NCBI RefSeq assembly: GCF_026341825.1
Contig: NZ_JAPENY010000002.1
Location: forward strand, 806,001-870,000
Length of the DNA: 64,000 nt
Direction of reading: 5' to 3'
From: Streptomyces sp. NBC_00620
GTDB taxonomy: Bacteria; Actinomycetota; Actinomycetes; Streptomycetales; Streptomycetaceae
The translations under genes were made by a program, and so were the position numbers. This document shows, one piece after another, positions 16,380 through 24,221 of the stretch (position 1 is the stretch's first letter; each line of letters starts with the position of its first letter). Under the pieces are notes generated by a model that was not told where the DNA came from, made no database searches, and saw only the letters and a list, made by a program, of their open reading frames with translations.

Positions 16380-17363
16380 TCAGGCGACGTGGGGTGTCAC
16401 CGCTCCTGCCGGATGCACCGTCCCGGGGCCGAACCGGTTCCGGGCGCGGTCGGCGGCGGCCTCGATGCGGCGGGCTTTCTCGTCGATCGGATCGAAGGCC
16501 AGCTGATGAGAGGTCAGTTCGGCGGCGATCAGGTCCTCCGCCCGCAGGGAGAGGGTGCGGACGCGGGCGCGCTGAAGGGCGAGCCGGTCGTGGAGCTCGT
16601 AGGCGAGTGCTGTCAGGGAGCGTGTGTGGGCGGTGGGTTCGCTCAGTTTCCGGGTGCGGGTTGTCGTCGAACGGTCCGCGTAGCGGACGCTGAGGGTGAG
16701 GGTGCGCGCGGCCTGGGACTCGGCGCGCAGCTGCAGACCGAGGCGGTCGGTGAGCGAGAGCAGGGCGGCGCGCTGCCGTTCCCGGTCCAGTTCGTCCTGG
16801 GCGAAGCGGTGTTCGACGCTCATCGAGCGGGACGCTGCTGAGGGGATCACCGGTGTCGGGTCGAGGCCGCGCGCCGCGTCATGGAGGCGGCGGCCGGCGG
16901 TGGCGCCCAGGATGCGCTGCAGCGTGCCGAGCGGTGCGGCGGCGATCCTGCCGACGCTGTCCAGGCCGTACGAGGACAGGGTGCGGGCGGTCGCAGGTCC
17001 CACGCCTTGCAGAGCGGCGGCGGGCTTCTTCGCGAGGAAGGCGGTGACCGTGTCGATGTCGTCGGGCAGGGTGCGCACTGCCGAGGGCGGGCCGTCGGCC
17101 GCGACCATGCGGGCGAGCAGCGGGTTCGCGGCGACCCCGACCGTCGAGCGGAGCCCGTACAGCCCTCCGGTGCGTGCCCGGATGCGCTCGGCCAGTGCCG
17201 TGGCGTCCGTGCCGAAGTAGCGGAGGCTGCCGGAGACATCGGCCAGTGCGGCGTCCGGCGGCAGCGCCTGCACCAGGGGGGTGTACTCGGCCAGCAGGGC
17301 GAGAAGACGGCAGTGGATCCGCTCGTCCGACAGGTCGTGGAAGTGGATGTAGAGGATGCTCAT
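16380..17363 (-). CDS. Y-family DNA polymerase-like protein (ImuB-like)
   Basis: A 327-residue protein. The ATG at 17363 (GAGCGGG upstream) is preferred; the frame continues upstream but without coding character. It has Y-family palm remnants ('DAALADVSGSLRYFGTDATALAERIRART', 'STVGVAANPLLARMVA'), a helix-hairpin-helix (LQGVGPATARTLSSYGL) and a little-finger domain. The N-terminal 'DxDAFFA' catalytic segment and finger region of DinB-type polymerases are missing, so it is probably not an active polymerase but an adaptor for DnaE2, as ImuB is in mycobacteria. The upstream region contains CGAAC-type SOS-like boxes. Confidence 0.82.
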   Translation of the reverse strand: MSILYIHFHDLSDERIHCRLLALLAEYTPLVQALPPDAALADVSGSLRYFGTDATALAERIRARTGGLYGLRSTVGVAANPLLARMVAADGPPSAVRTLPDDIDTVTAFLAKKPAAALQGVGPATARTLSSYGLDSVGRIAAAPLGTLQRILGATAGRRLHDAARGLDPTPVIPSAASRSMSVEHRFAQDELDRERQRAALLSLTDRLGLQLRAESQAARTLTLSVRYADRSTTTRTRKLSEPTAHTRSLTALAYELHDRLALQRARVRTLSLRAEDLIAAELTSHQLAFDPIDEKARRIEAAADRARNRFGPGTVHPAGAVTPHVA

Positions 17364-17407
17364 CCCGCTCCGCCCACTTCCAGCTGCAGGGGTGGTTCGT
17401 CCGCCCC

Positions 17408-17435
17408 CGAACAATATATCGAACGTAATTCGAAC
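17408..17435 (-). promoter_or_regulatory. candidate SOS (LexA-like) control region of ImuB-like gene
   Basis: Three CGAAC elements occur at 17408, 17420 and 17431. Two can be read as imperfect LexA-type dyads: CGAACAATATATCG (14 bases) and CGAACGTAATTCG (13 bases, one short). The actinobacterial LexA consensus is CGAAC-N4-GTTCG. The stretch is AT-rich against its surroundings and lies 45-72 bp upstream of the start. Confidence 0.4.
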
Positions 17436-17600
17436 ACGCGACTTTTGGCAGGTGCGGTGTCGTCGTGACTCGTCGGCACCGGCTTGCGAGTGGGTGCCGT
17501 TGTTCGGGAGCGGCAGTGAGGCACCACCCGCCACACCAGGGCCCCTCCTTGTCGAGGTGACCGACAATGGGTTGTGCACCCGCGAAGAGGAGCCACCCCG

Positions 17601-20393
17601 ATGACCGCGGAACATGGAAGACCTGAGCACGGTCAGGCCGTTTCCGACTTGACGGGACGTTCCGCCGAACTGGACCTCATCAGGGCCGTCATCGAGGACA
17701 CCGCACGGCTGGGCGGATCGCTCACGCTCTTCGGCGAGCCCGGCGTGGGGAAGTCGGTCCTGCTCGATGCCGCCGCCGACCTGGCCGTGGCGAATGGCAT
17801 GCGGACGCTGCGGGCCGCCGGTGCCGAGTTCGAGGCCAATATCGCGTTCGCGGGACTCAATCAGCTGCTCGTGCCGCTGGCCACGATGTTCCCCCAGCTC
17901 GATTCGCCGCACGAGAGCGCCCTGCGGGTGGCACTGGGCTTCGGTGAGGGTGCGACCCCTTCGCGCATCATGATCTCGACCGCAGTCCTGTCACTGCTCC
18001 TGCTCGCCGCACAGGACCGGCCGCTGGTCGTCCTGGTCGACGACACCCAGTGGCTCGACGAGGCGAGCGCCGACGTCCTGGCCTTCGTGGCCCGTCGGGT
18101 CGACGGCACCGCGGTGCGCGTGCTGTCGACGGTCCGCACAACCGAGAAGCCCCTCCCGGTACGCGGGGAGGTCAACAGCCTCACGATCCGCTCCCTCGAC
18201 GACTCGGCGGCCGAGACCCTGCTGATCGACCGCTACCCGGATCTGGCCGAGCACGTGCGGCTGCGCATCGTCACCGAGGCCCAGGGGAACCCGCTCGCCC
18301 TGATCGAACTGCCGGCCACCCTGACCTCGGACCGGTACCCGACCGCCGAGGCTTTGCCCGCCGTCCTGCCGTTGACCGAGCGGCTCAGCCGGATGTTCAC
18401 CGACCGTATCGCCGCGCTGGCCTCCGAGACCCAGGATCTACTGCTGCTGCTCGCACTCGACGGCTCGGGCCACGCGCTGTCCGACGAGGGCGTGGCCGGC
18501 CCCGGTGCCGCAGCCCAGCTGGACATCGCCGAACGCGAGCGCATTGTCGTGATCGACCGCCACTCGGTGGTCTTCCGGCACCCGCTGGTGCGCTCCGCAG
18601 TGGTCGGACTGGCCGGACCCGAGTCGCGGCGCAGGGCCCACCGGGCACTGGCGAAGTGCCCTACCGCGGACCCCGGCCGCCGCGCCTGGCACCTCGCCGA
18701 CGCGTCCATCGGCCCCGACGAGGAGGTGGCCACCCTCCTTCAGCGCGAGTCGATCCAGGCACTCAAACGGGGAGACCCGTCAGCGGCGGTGGCAGCGATG
18801 ACCCGGTCGGCCGATCTGAGCCCGGATGCCGAGCACCGAGCACAGCGCCTGGCGGGGGCCGCGCACTTCGCGGCCGAGGTGATGGGAGACCTCCAGTCGG
18901 TCTCGCAGCTGCTCACCGACGCACGCCGCCTCCACGCCAACGCCGGCTCGCTCGCGACCGCCTCGGCCGCGGCCTCCCTCATGCTGTACTCCGACGCGGA
19001 CGTCGTCTCGGCGTTCCGGGTGCTCACCACCGCTCTGCGGGCCCCCGCCGCGGAACCGACCGCGGACGAGGTCAAGGCCGCGATCTGGGTCCTTTCGGTG
19101 ATCGCCTCGCTCAACGGGCGCAAGGAGATGTGGGACCCCTACCTCGAAATGGTGGACAGGTACCGCGACAAGCTGCCGGGCGGCCTGCTCATCCGCTCCG
19201 AGGTCGTGTCCAATCCGGCCACTGTCTCCACGGAGGCCCTGGACATCCTGGACCGGCAGATCGCGGCGCTGGCGACGGAGCGGGACCCCGGGCAGATCAT
19301 CCGCGTCGGCTATGTCGCCAACGATGTCGACCGCCTCGCCGACCTGCGGGAACCGCTGCTACGCGTCTGGCAGGACGCCGCCCGCACGGGTGCCGTCGCC
19401 TCCGTCACCAATGCGCTCATGCTGCTGTGCGCGGAGAGCTATCTTGCCGGGCGGTGGGACGACACCCAGCGTTTCGCCGAGGAGGGGCTCGAACGCGCCC
19501 AGGCCTACGGGTACGTCAATTTCATCTGGTTCCTGCACTACAGCAGGGCCCTCGCCGCAGCCGCGCTCGGGCAGCAGGAAGAGGCCGAGGAACCGTTGAA
19601 GGAGATGCTGGCCTGGTCGATCCCCCGCCATGCCTTCATCGTGCCGCAGCACGTGCACCGCGTACGGACCCTCGCTGCCATAGGACGCAGCGATTTCGAG
19701 ACGGCGTACACAGAGGCGACCAGGATCAGTCCACGCGGACTGGAGCCCGGCACCGCCCATCAACTACAGCTGTTCGTGGCCTACGACCTGGTCGAGGCGG
19801 CCGTGCGGACCGGTCGCACGGTCCAGGCCCAGGGATTCGTCGACGCGATGCTGCGCATGGGCATCACGAAGATCTCCTCCCGCTGGTCGCTGCTCGTGGC
19901 GGCGGCACAGGGGCTGGTGTCCGGCGGCGAGGTGGCCAGTGCCCACTTCGAGCGAGCACTGGCGGCGGCGCCCGAGGAGCTGTGGCCCTTCGAACGCGCG
20001 CGCGTGCTGCTGGCGTACGGCGAGCACCTGCGCCGTGAGCGCGCCACGGTCGAGTCACGTGTGCAACTGGCCGCCGCCCTGGCGCTGTTCGACCGCCTGC
20101 GGGCCGCACCCTGGGCCGAGCGGGCCAGGAACGAAATGAGCGCCACCGGCCTGTCGCGCCGGCAGGCCGACGTGAGCCAGGTGCAGCTCACTCCGCAGGA
20201 GCTCCAGATCGCCACGCTCGCGGCCTCGGGTCTGACGAACAAGGCAATAGGGGAGCGGCTGCACCTGTCCGCGCGCACCGTCAGCGGGCACCTGTACCAC
20301 GTGTTCCCCAAGCTCGGCGTCACCGCGCGCGCCGGCCTGCGGGACGCACTCACCTCCCTGAGTGAGCAGCACGATGACCCAGAGTCTCCGTAG
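17601..20393 (+). CDS. large AAA/LuxR-family (LAL) transcriptional regulator
   Basis: A 930-residue LAL-type regulator. ATG 17601 follows AGAGGAG. The N-terminal ATPase has Walker A GEPGVGKS (residues ~46-53) and Walker B 'LVVLVDDTQWLDEAS'. A long TPR-like helical middle (~370-840) is probably the ligand-sensing part. The C-terminal HTH is 'LTPQELQIATLAASGLTNKAIGERLHLSARTVSGHLYHVFPKLGV' (~870-915). LAL proteins are usually activators of nearby catabolic or biosynthetic genes. It stands at the start of the accessory block and is the obvious candidate regulator of the oxidoreductase/tautomerase/hydrolase genes downstream. Confidence 0.9.
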   Translation: MTAEHGRPEHGQAVSDLTGRSAELDLIRAVIEDTARLGGSLTLFGEPGVGKSVLLDAAADLAVANGMRTLRAAGAEFEANIAFAGLNQLLVPLATMFPQLDSPHESALRVALGFGEGATPSRIMISTAVLSLLLLAAQDRPLVVLVDDTQWLDEASADVLAFVARRVDGTAVRVLSTVRTTEKPLPVRGEVNSLTIRSLDDSAAETLLIDRYPDLAEHVRLRIVTEAQGNPLALIELPATLTSDRYPTAEALPAVLPLTERLSRMFTDRIAALASETQDLLLLLALDGSGHALSDEGVAGPGAAAQLDIAERERIVVIDRHSVVFRHPLVRSAVVGLAGPESRRRAHRALAKCPTADPGRRAWHLADASIGPDEEVATLLQRESIQALKRGDPSAAVAAMTRSADLSPDAEHRAQRLAGAAHFAAEVMGDLQSVSQLLTDARRLHANAGSLATASAAASLMLYSDADVVSAFRVLTTALRAPAAEPTADEVKAAIWVLSVIASLNGRKEMWDPYLEMVDRYRDKLPGGLLIRSEVVSNPATVSTEALDILDRQIAALATERDPGQIIRVGYVANDVDRLADLREPLLRVWQDAARTGAVASVTNALMLLCAESYLAGRWDDTQRFAEEGLERAQAYGYVNFIWFLHYSRALAAAALGQQEEAEEPLKEMLAWSIPRHAFIVPQHVHRVRTLAAIGRSDFETAYTEATRISPRGLEPGTAHQLQLFVAYDLVEAAVRTGRTVQAQGFVDAMLRMGITKISSRWSLLVAAAQGLVSGGEVASAHFERALAAAPEELWPFERARVLLAYGEHLRRERATVESRVQLAAALALFDRLRAAPWAERARNEMSATGLSRRQADVSQVQLTPQELQIATLAASGLTNKAIGERLHLSARTVSGHLYHVFPKLGVTARAGLRDALTSLSEQHDDPESP

Positions 20394-20414
20394 CCCGGGG
20401 CCCTTCGCGACGGG

Positions 20415-21401
20415 TCAGGCCTCGATGTCGACGACGATCTTGGCGTGGGCCGATCCGTCCTCGACGGCCGCGTGGGCCTGGGCAACCGCGTCCAGGGTGT
20501 AGCGGCGGGGGTCCAGCAGCGGCTTGAGCAGGCCTGCGTCGGCCAGGGTGGCGGCTTTGCGCAGGATTTCGCCGTGGTGCTCGCGGCCCTTACCGGTGAG
20601 CATGGGCAGCAGGGTGAAGACCCCGGAGTAGGTGGCGCCGCGGAAGGAGAGCGGGGCCAGGCTGTGGCTGCCCCAGCCCAGGGCACTCAGGACGTGGCCG
20701 GTGTAAGGGCGTACCGCGGCGAAGGAGTTGTCCAGGACCGTGCCCCCGACGGTGTCGAAGACGATGTCGAAGCCTTCGCCGCCGGTGTGGGCGGCGACGT
20801 ACTCCTCCACCTCGGTGGTGGCGTAGTCGATCGCGGTGGCGCCGAGCCGGCGGACGGTCTCGGCGTCGGCGGCCGAGGCGGTGGCGAAGACCTCGGCGCC
20901 ACGGGCGCGGGCGATCTGTACCGCGACGTGGCCGATGCCGCCCGCTCCGCCGTGCACCAGGACCTTGTGCCCGGCACCGACCTGAGCCCGGTCCACCAGC
21001 CCCTCCCATGCGGTGACGACCGACAGCGGCAGCGCCGCGGCCTGGCGCATGGTCAGAGTGGCGGGTTTGTGGGCGAGCAGGCGGGCATCGGCGGCGACGT
21101 ACTGAGCCAGTGATCCCTGCAGGTCGCCGACGCCGCCGCTCAGCCCGTACACCTCGTCGCCGACGGCGAAGCCGGTTACCTGCGGACCGACCTCCTCGAC
21201 AGTGCCGGCCAGGTCCAGGCCCAGCACCGCGGGCAGGACAGTACGGGCGTGTGAGGCCAGACCGGCGCGGATCTTGGTGTCCAGGGGGTTCACGCCGCTG
21301 GCGGCGATCTTGACCAGGATCTGGCCGGCGCCGGTCATTGGTGTGGCGATGTCGGCCAGTTCCAGCGGGGTGGCGAATTGTCTGAGCACGGCTGCGCGCA
21401 T
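20415..21401 (-). CDS. MDR-family NADP-dependent oxidoreductase (quinone-reductase type)
   Basis: A 328-residue medium-chain dehydrogenase/reductase starting at ATG 21401. The GroES-like N-terminal domain includes 'ILVKIAASGVNPLDTKIRAGL' and 'PAVLGLDLAGTVEEVGPQV'. The Rossmann domain has 'VLVHGGAGGIGHVAVQIARARGAEVFATAS'. There are no structural or catalytic zinc Cys clusters, so it belongs to the zinc-free quinone/enoyl reductase branch using NADPH. Its 3' end is 22 bp from the stop of the convergent LAL regulator. It is the last gene of a minus-strand run that begins with the SnoaL-like gene. Confidence 0.9.
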   Translation of the reverse strand: MRAAVLRQFATPLELADIATPMTGAGQILVKIAASGVNPLDTKIRAGLASHARTVLPAVLGLDLAGTVEEVGPQVTGFAVGDEVYGLSGGVGDLQGSLAQYVAADARLLAHKPATLTMRQAAALPLSVVTAWEGLVDRAQVGAGHKVLVHGGAGGIGHVAVQIARARGAEVFATASAADAETVRRLGATAIDYATTEVEEYVAAHTGGEGFDIVFDTVGGTVLDNSFAAVRPYTGHVLSALGWGSHSLAPLSFRGATYSGVFTLLPMLTGKGREHHGEILRKAATLADAGLLKPLLDPRRYTLDAVAQAHAAVEDGSAHAKIVVDIEA

Positions 21402-21439
21402 GGTCACTGTCTTTCGGTGGGTCCGGGTGGTGGCCGCCG

Positions 21440-21640
21440 TCATGAGGGGCGGTGGAACTGGTGTCGGGCCGGTCGCGCGGGGGTCGCCAGGTCGAGGACC
21501 GCTGCCGTGAAGGCGGCGGGGTTCTCCTGGGGGAGGATGTGCCCGGCGTGCGGCACCCGGCGCTGCTGCCCCGACTGTGGGGTGGCGGGGTCCCGGGAGC
21601 GAGTGGGGCCGTGGCCCCGGAGGTAGGGCACGATCACTCG
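21440..21640 (-). pseudogene. remnant of an alpha/beta-hydrolase with a large internal deletion
   Basis: The minus-strand frame reads 'MRVIVPYLRGHGPTRS', then 'DPATPQSGQQ', then directly 'HAGHILPQENPAAFTAAVLDL'. The first part matches the segment after strand beta-4 in haloalkane-dehalogenase/epoxide-hydrolase-like proteins; the second matches their C-terminal catalytic-His region (GHxLPQExPxAF). The roughly 180 residues normally between them, including the nucleophile elbow, are missing. It sits between the YCII and MDR genes and has no ribosome site of its own, so I read it as a decayed hydrolase of the same catabolic cluster. Confidence 0.5.
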
Positions 21641-21657
21641 CATCACCGGTGTGAGGA

Positions 21658-21948
21658 TCACGGCTGCAGCAGCCACTGGGCCTCGGCACTCGCGCGCGAG
21701 GGGCGCCAGTCGATGACCGTGTGCGTGGCCACCTTGGCGATGCCGAACGGGTCCAGGGCCAGGATTCGGTCCAGTGCCTCGCGGTCGGCGGCCCGGGCCA
21801 GGACGAGGCCGCCGGTCCTGGGGTCCTGGCGGCCGGAGGCGATGAAGTGGCCGGCCGCGTAGTTCTCCTCCAGCCAGGCGTTGTGGGCTTCCAGGTGGCG
21901 GTCGATCTCTTCGAGCGGCGCGGTGTAGTCGAGGATCACAACAAACAT
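21658..21948 (-). CDS. YCII-domain protein
   Basis: A 96-residue YCII-family protein ('MFVVILDYTAPLEEIDRHLEAHNAWLEENYAAGHFIASGRQDP', written here in shortened form: start MFVVILDYTAPLEEID, then AHNAWLEENYAAGHF). The conserved His in the AHxxWL segment and the Asp of 'ILALDPFGIAKV' are the family's active-site-like pair. YCII proteins have a ferredoxin-like fold and resemble muconolactone isomerase; some act in ring-cleavage pathways. It lies 55 bp downstream of the SnoaL-like gene, on the same strand and probably in the same transcript. Confidence 0.82.
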   Translation of the reverse strand: MFVVILDYTAPLEEIDRHLEAHNAWLEENYAAGHFIASGRQDPRTGGLVLARAADREALDRILALDPFGIAKVATHTVIDWRPSRASAEAQWLLQP

Positions 21949-22003
21949 GGTGTGCACTTCCGATCTTCGGACGGGGCGGTCAAGGGGGTTGAGGCGGTAG
22001 GGG

Positions 22004-22411
22004 TCAGGCAGGCTCGACCCGGGCCCAGAAGTCGTTGAACTCGACGCTGTCGAAGAACGCGACAGCGCTGACGATCCGCTGGTCACGCATGGTCAGGAAC
22101 CAGGCGTAGGTGTTGTCGTAGCGAGAGCCGTCCCGCACCGTGGCGCTCGCGTCGAACAGGGCGACCACGGTGTCCCCGTCGGCGTACAGCGCGCGGACGG
22201 TCGGCACGAGCGGGCTGCTCATCCGCGCGTTGAACGGGGCGATGACCGTGGAGAGGAACGCCTCGCGGGTGGGGTAGGTGCCGGAGGCGACGCTGTTGCC
22301 GACGATGGTCCAGTCGGCGTCCTCGGCGAGGAGGTCGAACACCCCACCGGTGCCGGCGGCCCAGGCGTCGAACGCCTCCGCGACCAGCTGCTTGTTTGAT
22401 TTCTCGGACAT
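22004..22411 (-). CDS. SnoaL/NTF2-like (ketosteroid isomerase-like) protein
   Basis: A 135-residue protein with the NTF2-like cone fold: 'AEAFDAWAAGTGGVFDLLAEDADWTIVGNS' (alpha-1 and first strand), 'TREAFLSTVIAPFNARM', 'DTVVALFDASATVRDGSRYDNTYAW' and a terminal 'AVAFFDSVEFNDFWARVEP'. Family members include polyketide cyclases, dehydratases and isomerases. It starts at ATG 22411, is the first gene of the minus-strand run, and diverges from the tautomerase gene, suggesting a shared control region. Confidence 0.85.
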   Translation of the reverse strand: MSEKSNKQLVAEAFDAWAAGTGGVFDLLAEDADWTIVGNSVASGTYPTREAFLSTVIAPFNARMSSPLVPTVRALYADGDTVVALFDASATVRDGSRYDNTYAWFLTMRDQRIVSAVAFFDSVEFNDFWARVEPA

Positions 22412-22741
22412 GGGGTTTCTCGTTTCATCGGTGGGGGATTCGGCGGCTGCGCCGTCCTTTCCATGGTCGTCGCCCCTGCCGCGCCGAGCACGAGTCATCC
22501 GACCCGGTTCGGGCCGCGCGGGGCCACCACCGGCGCGTGCGGGCACAGGCCCGATGCATGCCTATGTGGGGCCATGGCACGTGGTGCGATGGGCGGCACG
22601 GCCTCGGCGCGGCGACGCCGCTGCTCAGGAAGTCCTTGCAGTCAGGTCGGATGACTGGTGCGGGCCGGATGCCCCCGGGATGACGATTCAGTTGTCCCCG
22701 CCACTCGGCGGGACAACGCATCCCGACCCAAGGAGCACCCC
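22412..22741. other. 330-bp divergent control region
   Basis: Separates the SnoaL-like operon from the tautomerase gene. No supported gene lies in it. An imperfect dyad at 22691-22717 (GTTGTCCC ... GGGACAAC, with CGCC/GGCG inner arms and one bulged base) lies 25 bp before the tautomerase start and may be an operator or a 5'-UTR hairpin. Confidence 0.45.
22691..22717. promoter_or_regulatory. dyad upstream of tautomerase gene
   Basis: GTTGTCCC at 22691-22698 pairs with GGGACAAC at 22710-22717; inner CGCC/GGCG arms extend the stem with one bulge. The surrounding GGGATG/CATCCC extends the symmetry outwards. It could bind the LAL regulator or another factor. Confidence 0.35.
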
Positions 22742-23044
22742 ATGCCGTTCGTCAACGTCAAGCTGGTCGACGGAGTGTTCACCACCCAGGAGAAGCACGA
22801 CATGGCCGCCGCACTGACCGAGGTCATGGTCAAGTTCGAGGGATCCGAGGCCTTCCGCGAGATCGTCTGGGTCCTCATCGAGGAACTCCACACCGACGGC
22901 TGGCACATCGGCGGCAAGCCCTTCGCCGGCCCCGCCACCCTCCTGGACACCCTCGGCCGCTCCGCCGCCACCTACCAGACCATCGACGGCCACCCCGTCA
23001 CCCGCCCCGACCTCGCCAAGGCCGCCCCCTACGTGGAGAAGTGA
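22742..23044 (+). CDS. 4-oxalocrotonate tautomerase-like protein
   Basis: A 100-residue tautomerase-superfamily protein beginning Met-Pro, so removal of Met exposes the catalytic amino-terminal Pro (PFVNVKLVDGVFTT). It continues with 'EKHDMAAALTEVMVKFEGSE' and 'VWVLIEELHTDGWHIGGKPF', as in the longer actinobacterial members of the family. A good AAGGAG site lies nine bases upstream. Such enzymes shift enol/keto forms in aromatic or alicyclic catabolism, consistent with neighbouring YCII, SnoaL-like, MDR and hydrolase genes. Confidence 0.85.
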   Translation: MPFVNVKLVDGVFTTQEKHDMAAALTEVMVKFEGSEAFREIVWVLIEELHTDGWHIGGKPFAGPATLLDTLGRSAATYQTIDGHPVTRPDLAKAAPYVEK

Positions 23045-23138
23045 CACTTCCCGGGCCAAGGCCCGTACGTCCGTGTACCTCGGCGCCGCGACCGCCGATC
23101 CGCCGCCCCCCGCGGTGCACCACGCTCCCGCCGGCCTT

Positions 23139-23256
23139 CGCTGCCGACGGCGTCCCGATCAGTGACGCCGTCGGGGCGCTGGGAGCGGGCGAAGTATCAC
23201 CTGCCCAGGACCACGAGATCGCCGCCTTCGCGGTCCAGGCCCTGCGCCGCCTCTGA
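23139..23256 (+). pseudogene. possible gene remnant of unknown family
   Basis: A short plus-strand stretch with strong third-position GC encodes 'ADGVPISDAVGALGAGEVSP' followed by 'AQDHEIAAFAVQALRRL' and a stop. The upstream part of the frame looks non-coding. It resembles the C-terminal end of a lost gene; I do not recognise the family. The interval 23045-23325 holds nothing else. Confidence 0.25.
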
Positions 23257-23325
23257 CCCGGCGCCCCTCTCGCACCACCGCTCCGTCACATCCAATCCCT
23301 CCCCTCCCGCACAGAAAGCAGCGCC

Positions 23326-24159
23326 ATGCCCTACATCACCGTTGCCAAGGAAAACACCACCGACGTCGACCTGTACTACGAGGACCACGGCCAGGGCTCG
23401 CCCGTCGTGCTGATCCACGGCTACCCGCTGGACGGCAAGTCCTGGGAGCTGCAGATCCCGGCGCTCCTCGAGGCCGGGCACCGGGTCATCACCTACGACC
23501 GCCGCGGCTTCGGCCAGTCGAGCCAGCCCACCACCGGCTACGACTTCGACACCTTCGCCAACGACCTCGACGTACTGCTCGACGTGCTGCGGCTCAAGGA
23601 CGTCTCCCTGGTCGGCTTCTCCATGGGCACTGGGGAAATCGGCCGTTACATCGGCACCCGCGGCACCGCCAACCTGCGCAAGGTCGCGTTCCTGGCACCC
23701 ATCGAACCGTTCCTGCTGCAGACCCCCGACAACCCCACCGGCCTGCCTGCCGGCGTGTTCGACGGAATCATCGCGGCCGCGCAGCAGGACCGGTACGCCT
23801 GGTTCACCAGCTTCTTCAACGACTTCTACAACCTCGACGTGAACCTGGGCACCCGCATCAGCGAGGAGGCGGTCCGGGGCAGCTGGATCACCGCCACGAA
23901 GATGTCGCCGTTCGCGTCGTCCGCCGTCGTGCCCAGCTGGCACACCGACATGCGCGCCGACATCGCCAAGATCGACGTACCGACGCTCATCCTCCAGGGA
24001 ACCGCCGACCGGATCCTGCCGATCGACGCCACCGGGCGACAGTTCACCAAGGCAGTGCCCGCCGCGCAGTACGTCGAGATCGACGACGCCCCCCACGGGC
24101 TGCTGTGGACCCACGCGAACCAGGTCAACACCGCGCTCGTCGACTTCCTCGCTTCCTAG
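23326..24159 (+). CDS. alpha/beta-hydrolase (non-haem chloroperoxidase-like)
   Basis: A 277-residue alpha/beta-hydrolase. Oxyanion strand 'VVLIHGYPLDGKSWELQ', 'RVITYDRRGFGQSSQPTTGYDF' and the nucleophile elbow GFSMGTGE place it in the cofactor-free haloperoxidase/esterase branch. Acid Asp in 'LILQGTADRILPID' and His in 'IDDAPHGLLWTHA' complete the triad. It is intracellular (no signal peptide). It ends the plus-strand half of the accessory block and probably hydrolyses an ester or lactone intermediate; the substrate is unknown. Confidence 0.88.
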   Translation: MPYITVAKENTTDVDLYYEDHGQGSPVVLIHGYPLDGKSWELQIPALLEAGHRVITYDRRGFGQSSQPTTGYDFDTFANDLDVLLDVLRLKDVSLVGFSMGTGEIGRYIGTRGTANLRKVAFLAPIEPFLLQTPDNPTGLPAGVFDGIIAAAQQDRYAWFTSFFNDFYNLDVNLGTRISEEAVRGSWITATKMSPFASSAVVPSWHTDMRADIAKIDVPTLILQGTADRILPIDATGRQFTKAVPAAQYVEIDDAPHGLLWTHANQVNTALVDFLAS

Positions 24160-24165
24160 TCATCA

Positions 24166-24212
24166 CGCGGGCGGACGGGAGCCCGGCCACTGCCACCTCC
24201 TGCCCGCCCGCG
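24166..24212. terminator. bidirectional terminator between hydrolase and dnaE2
   Basis: A 9-bp perfect stem (CGCGGGCGG at 24166-24174 with CCGCCCGCG at 24204-24212) can extend inwards through CGGGAG/CTCC pairs. It lies between two convergent stops. Confidence 0.55.
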
Positions 24213-24221
24213 AGACACATG

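Noticed and set aside
17364..17912. Upstream extension of the ImuB-like gene to a 510-residue protein
   Set aside because: The added sequence has no Y-family similarity, overlaps the regulator gene, and would put the SOS-like boxes inside the gene.
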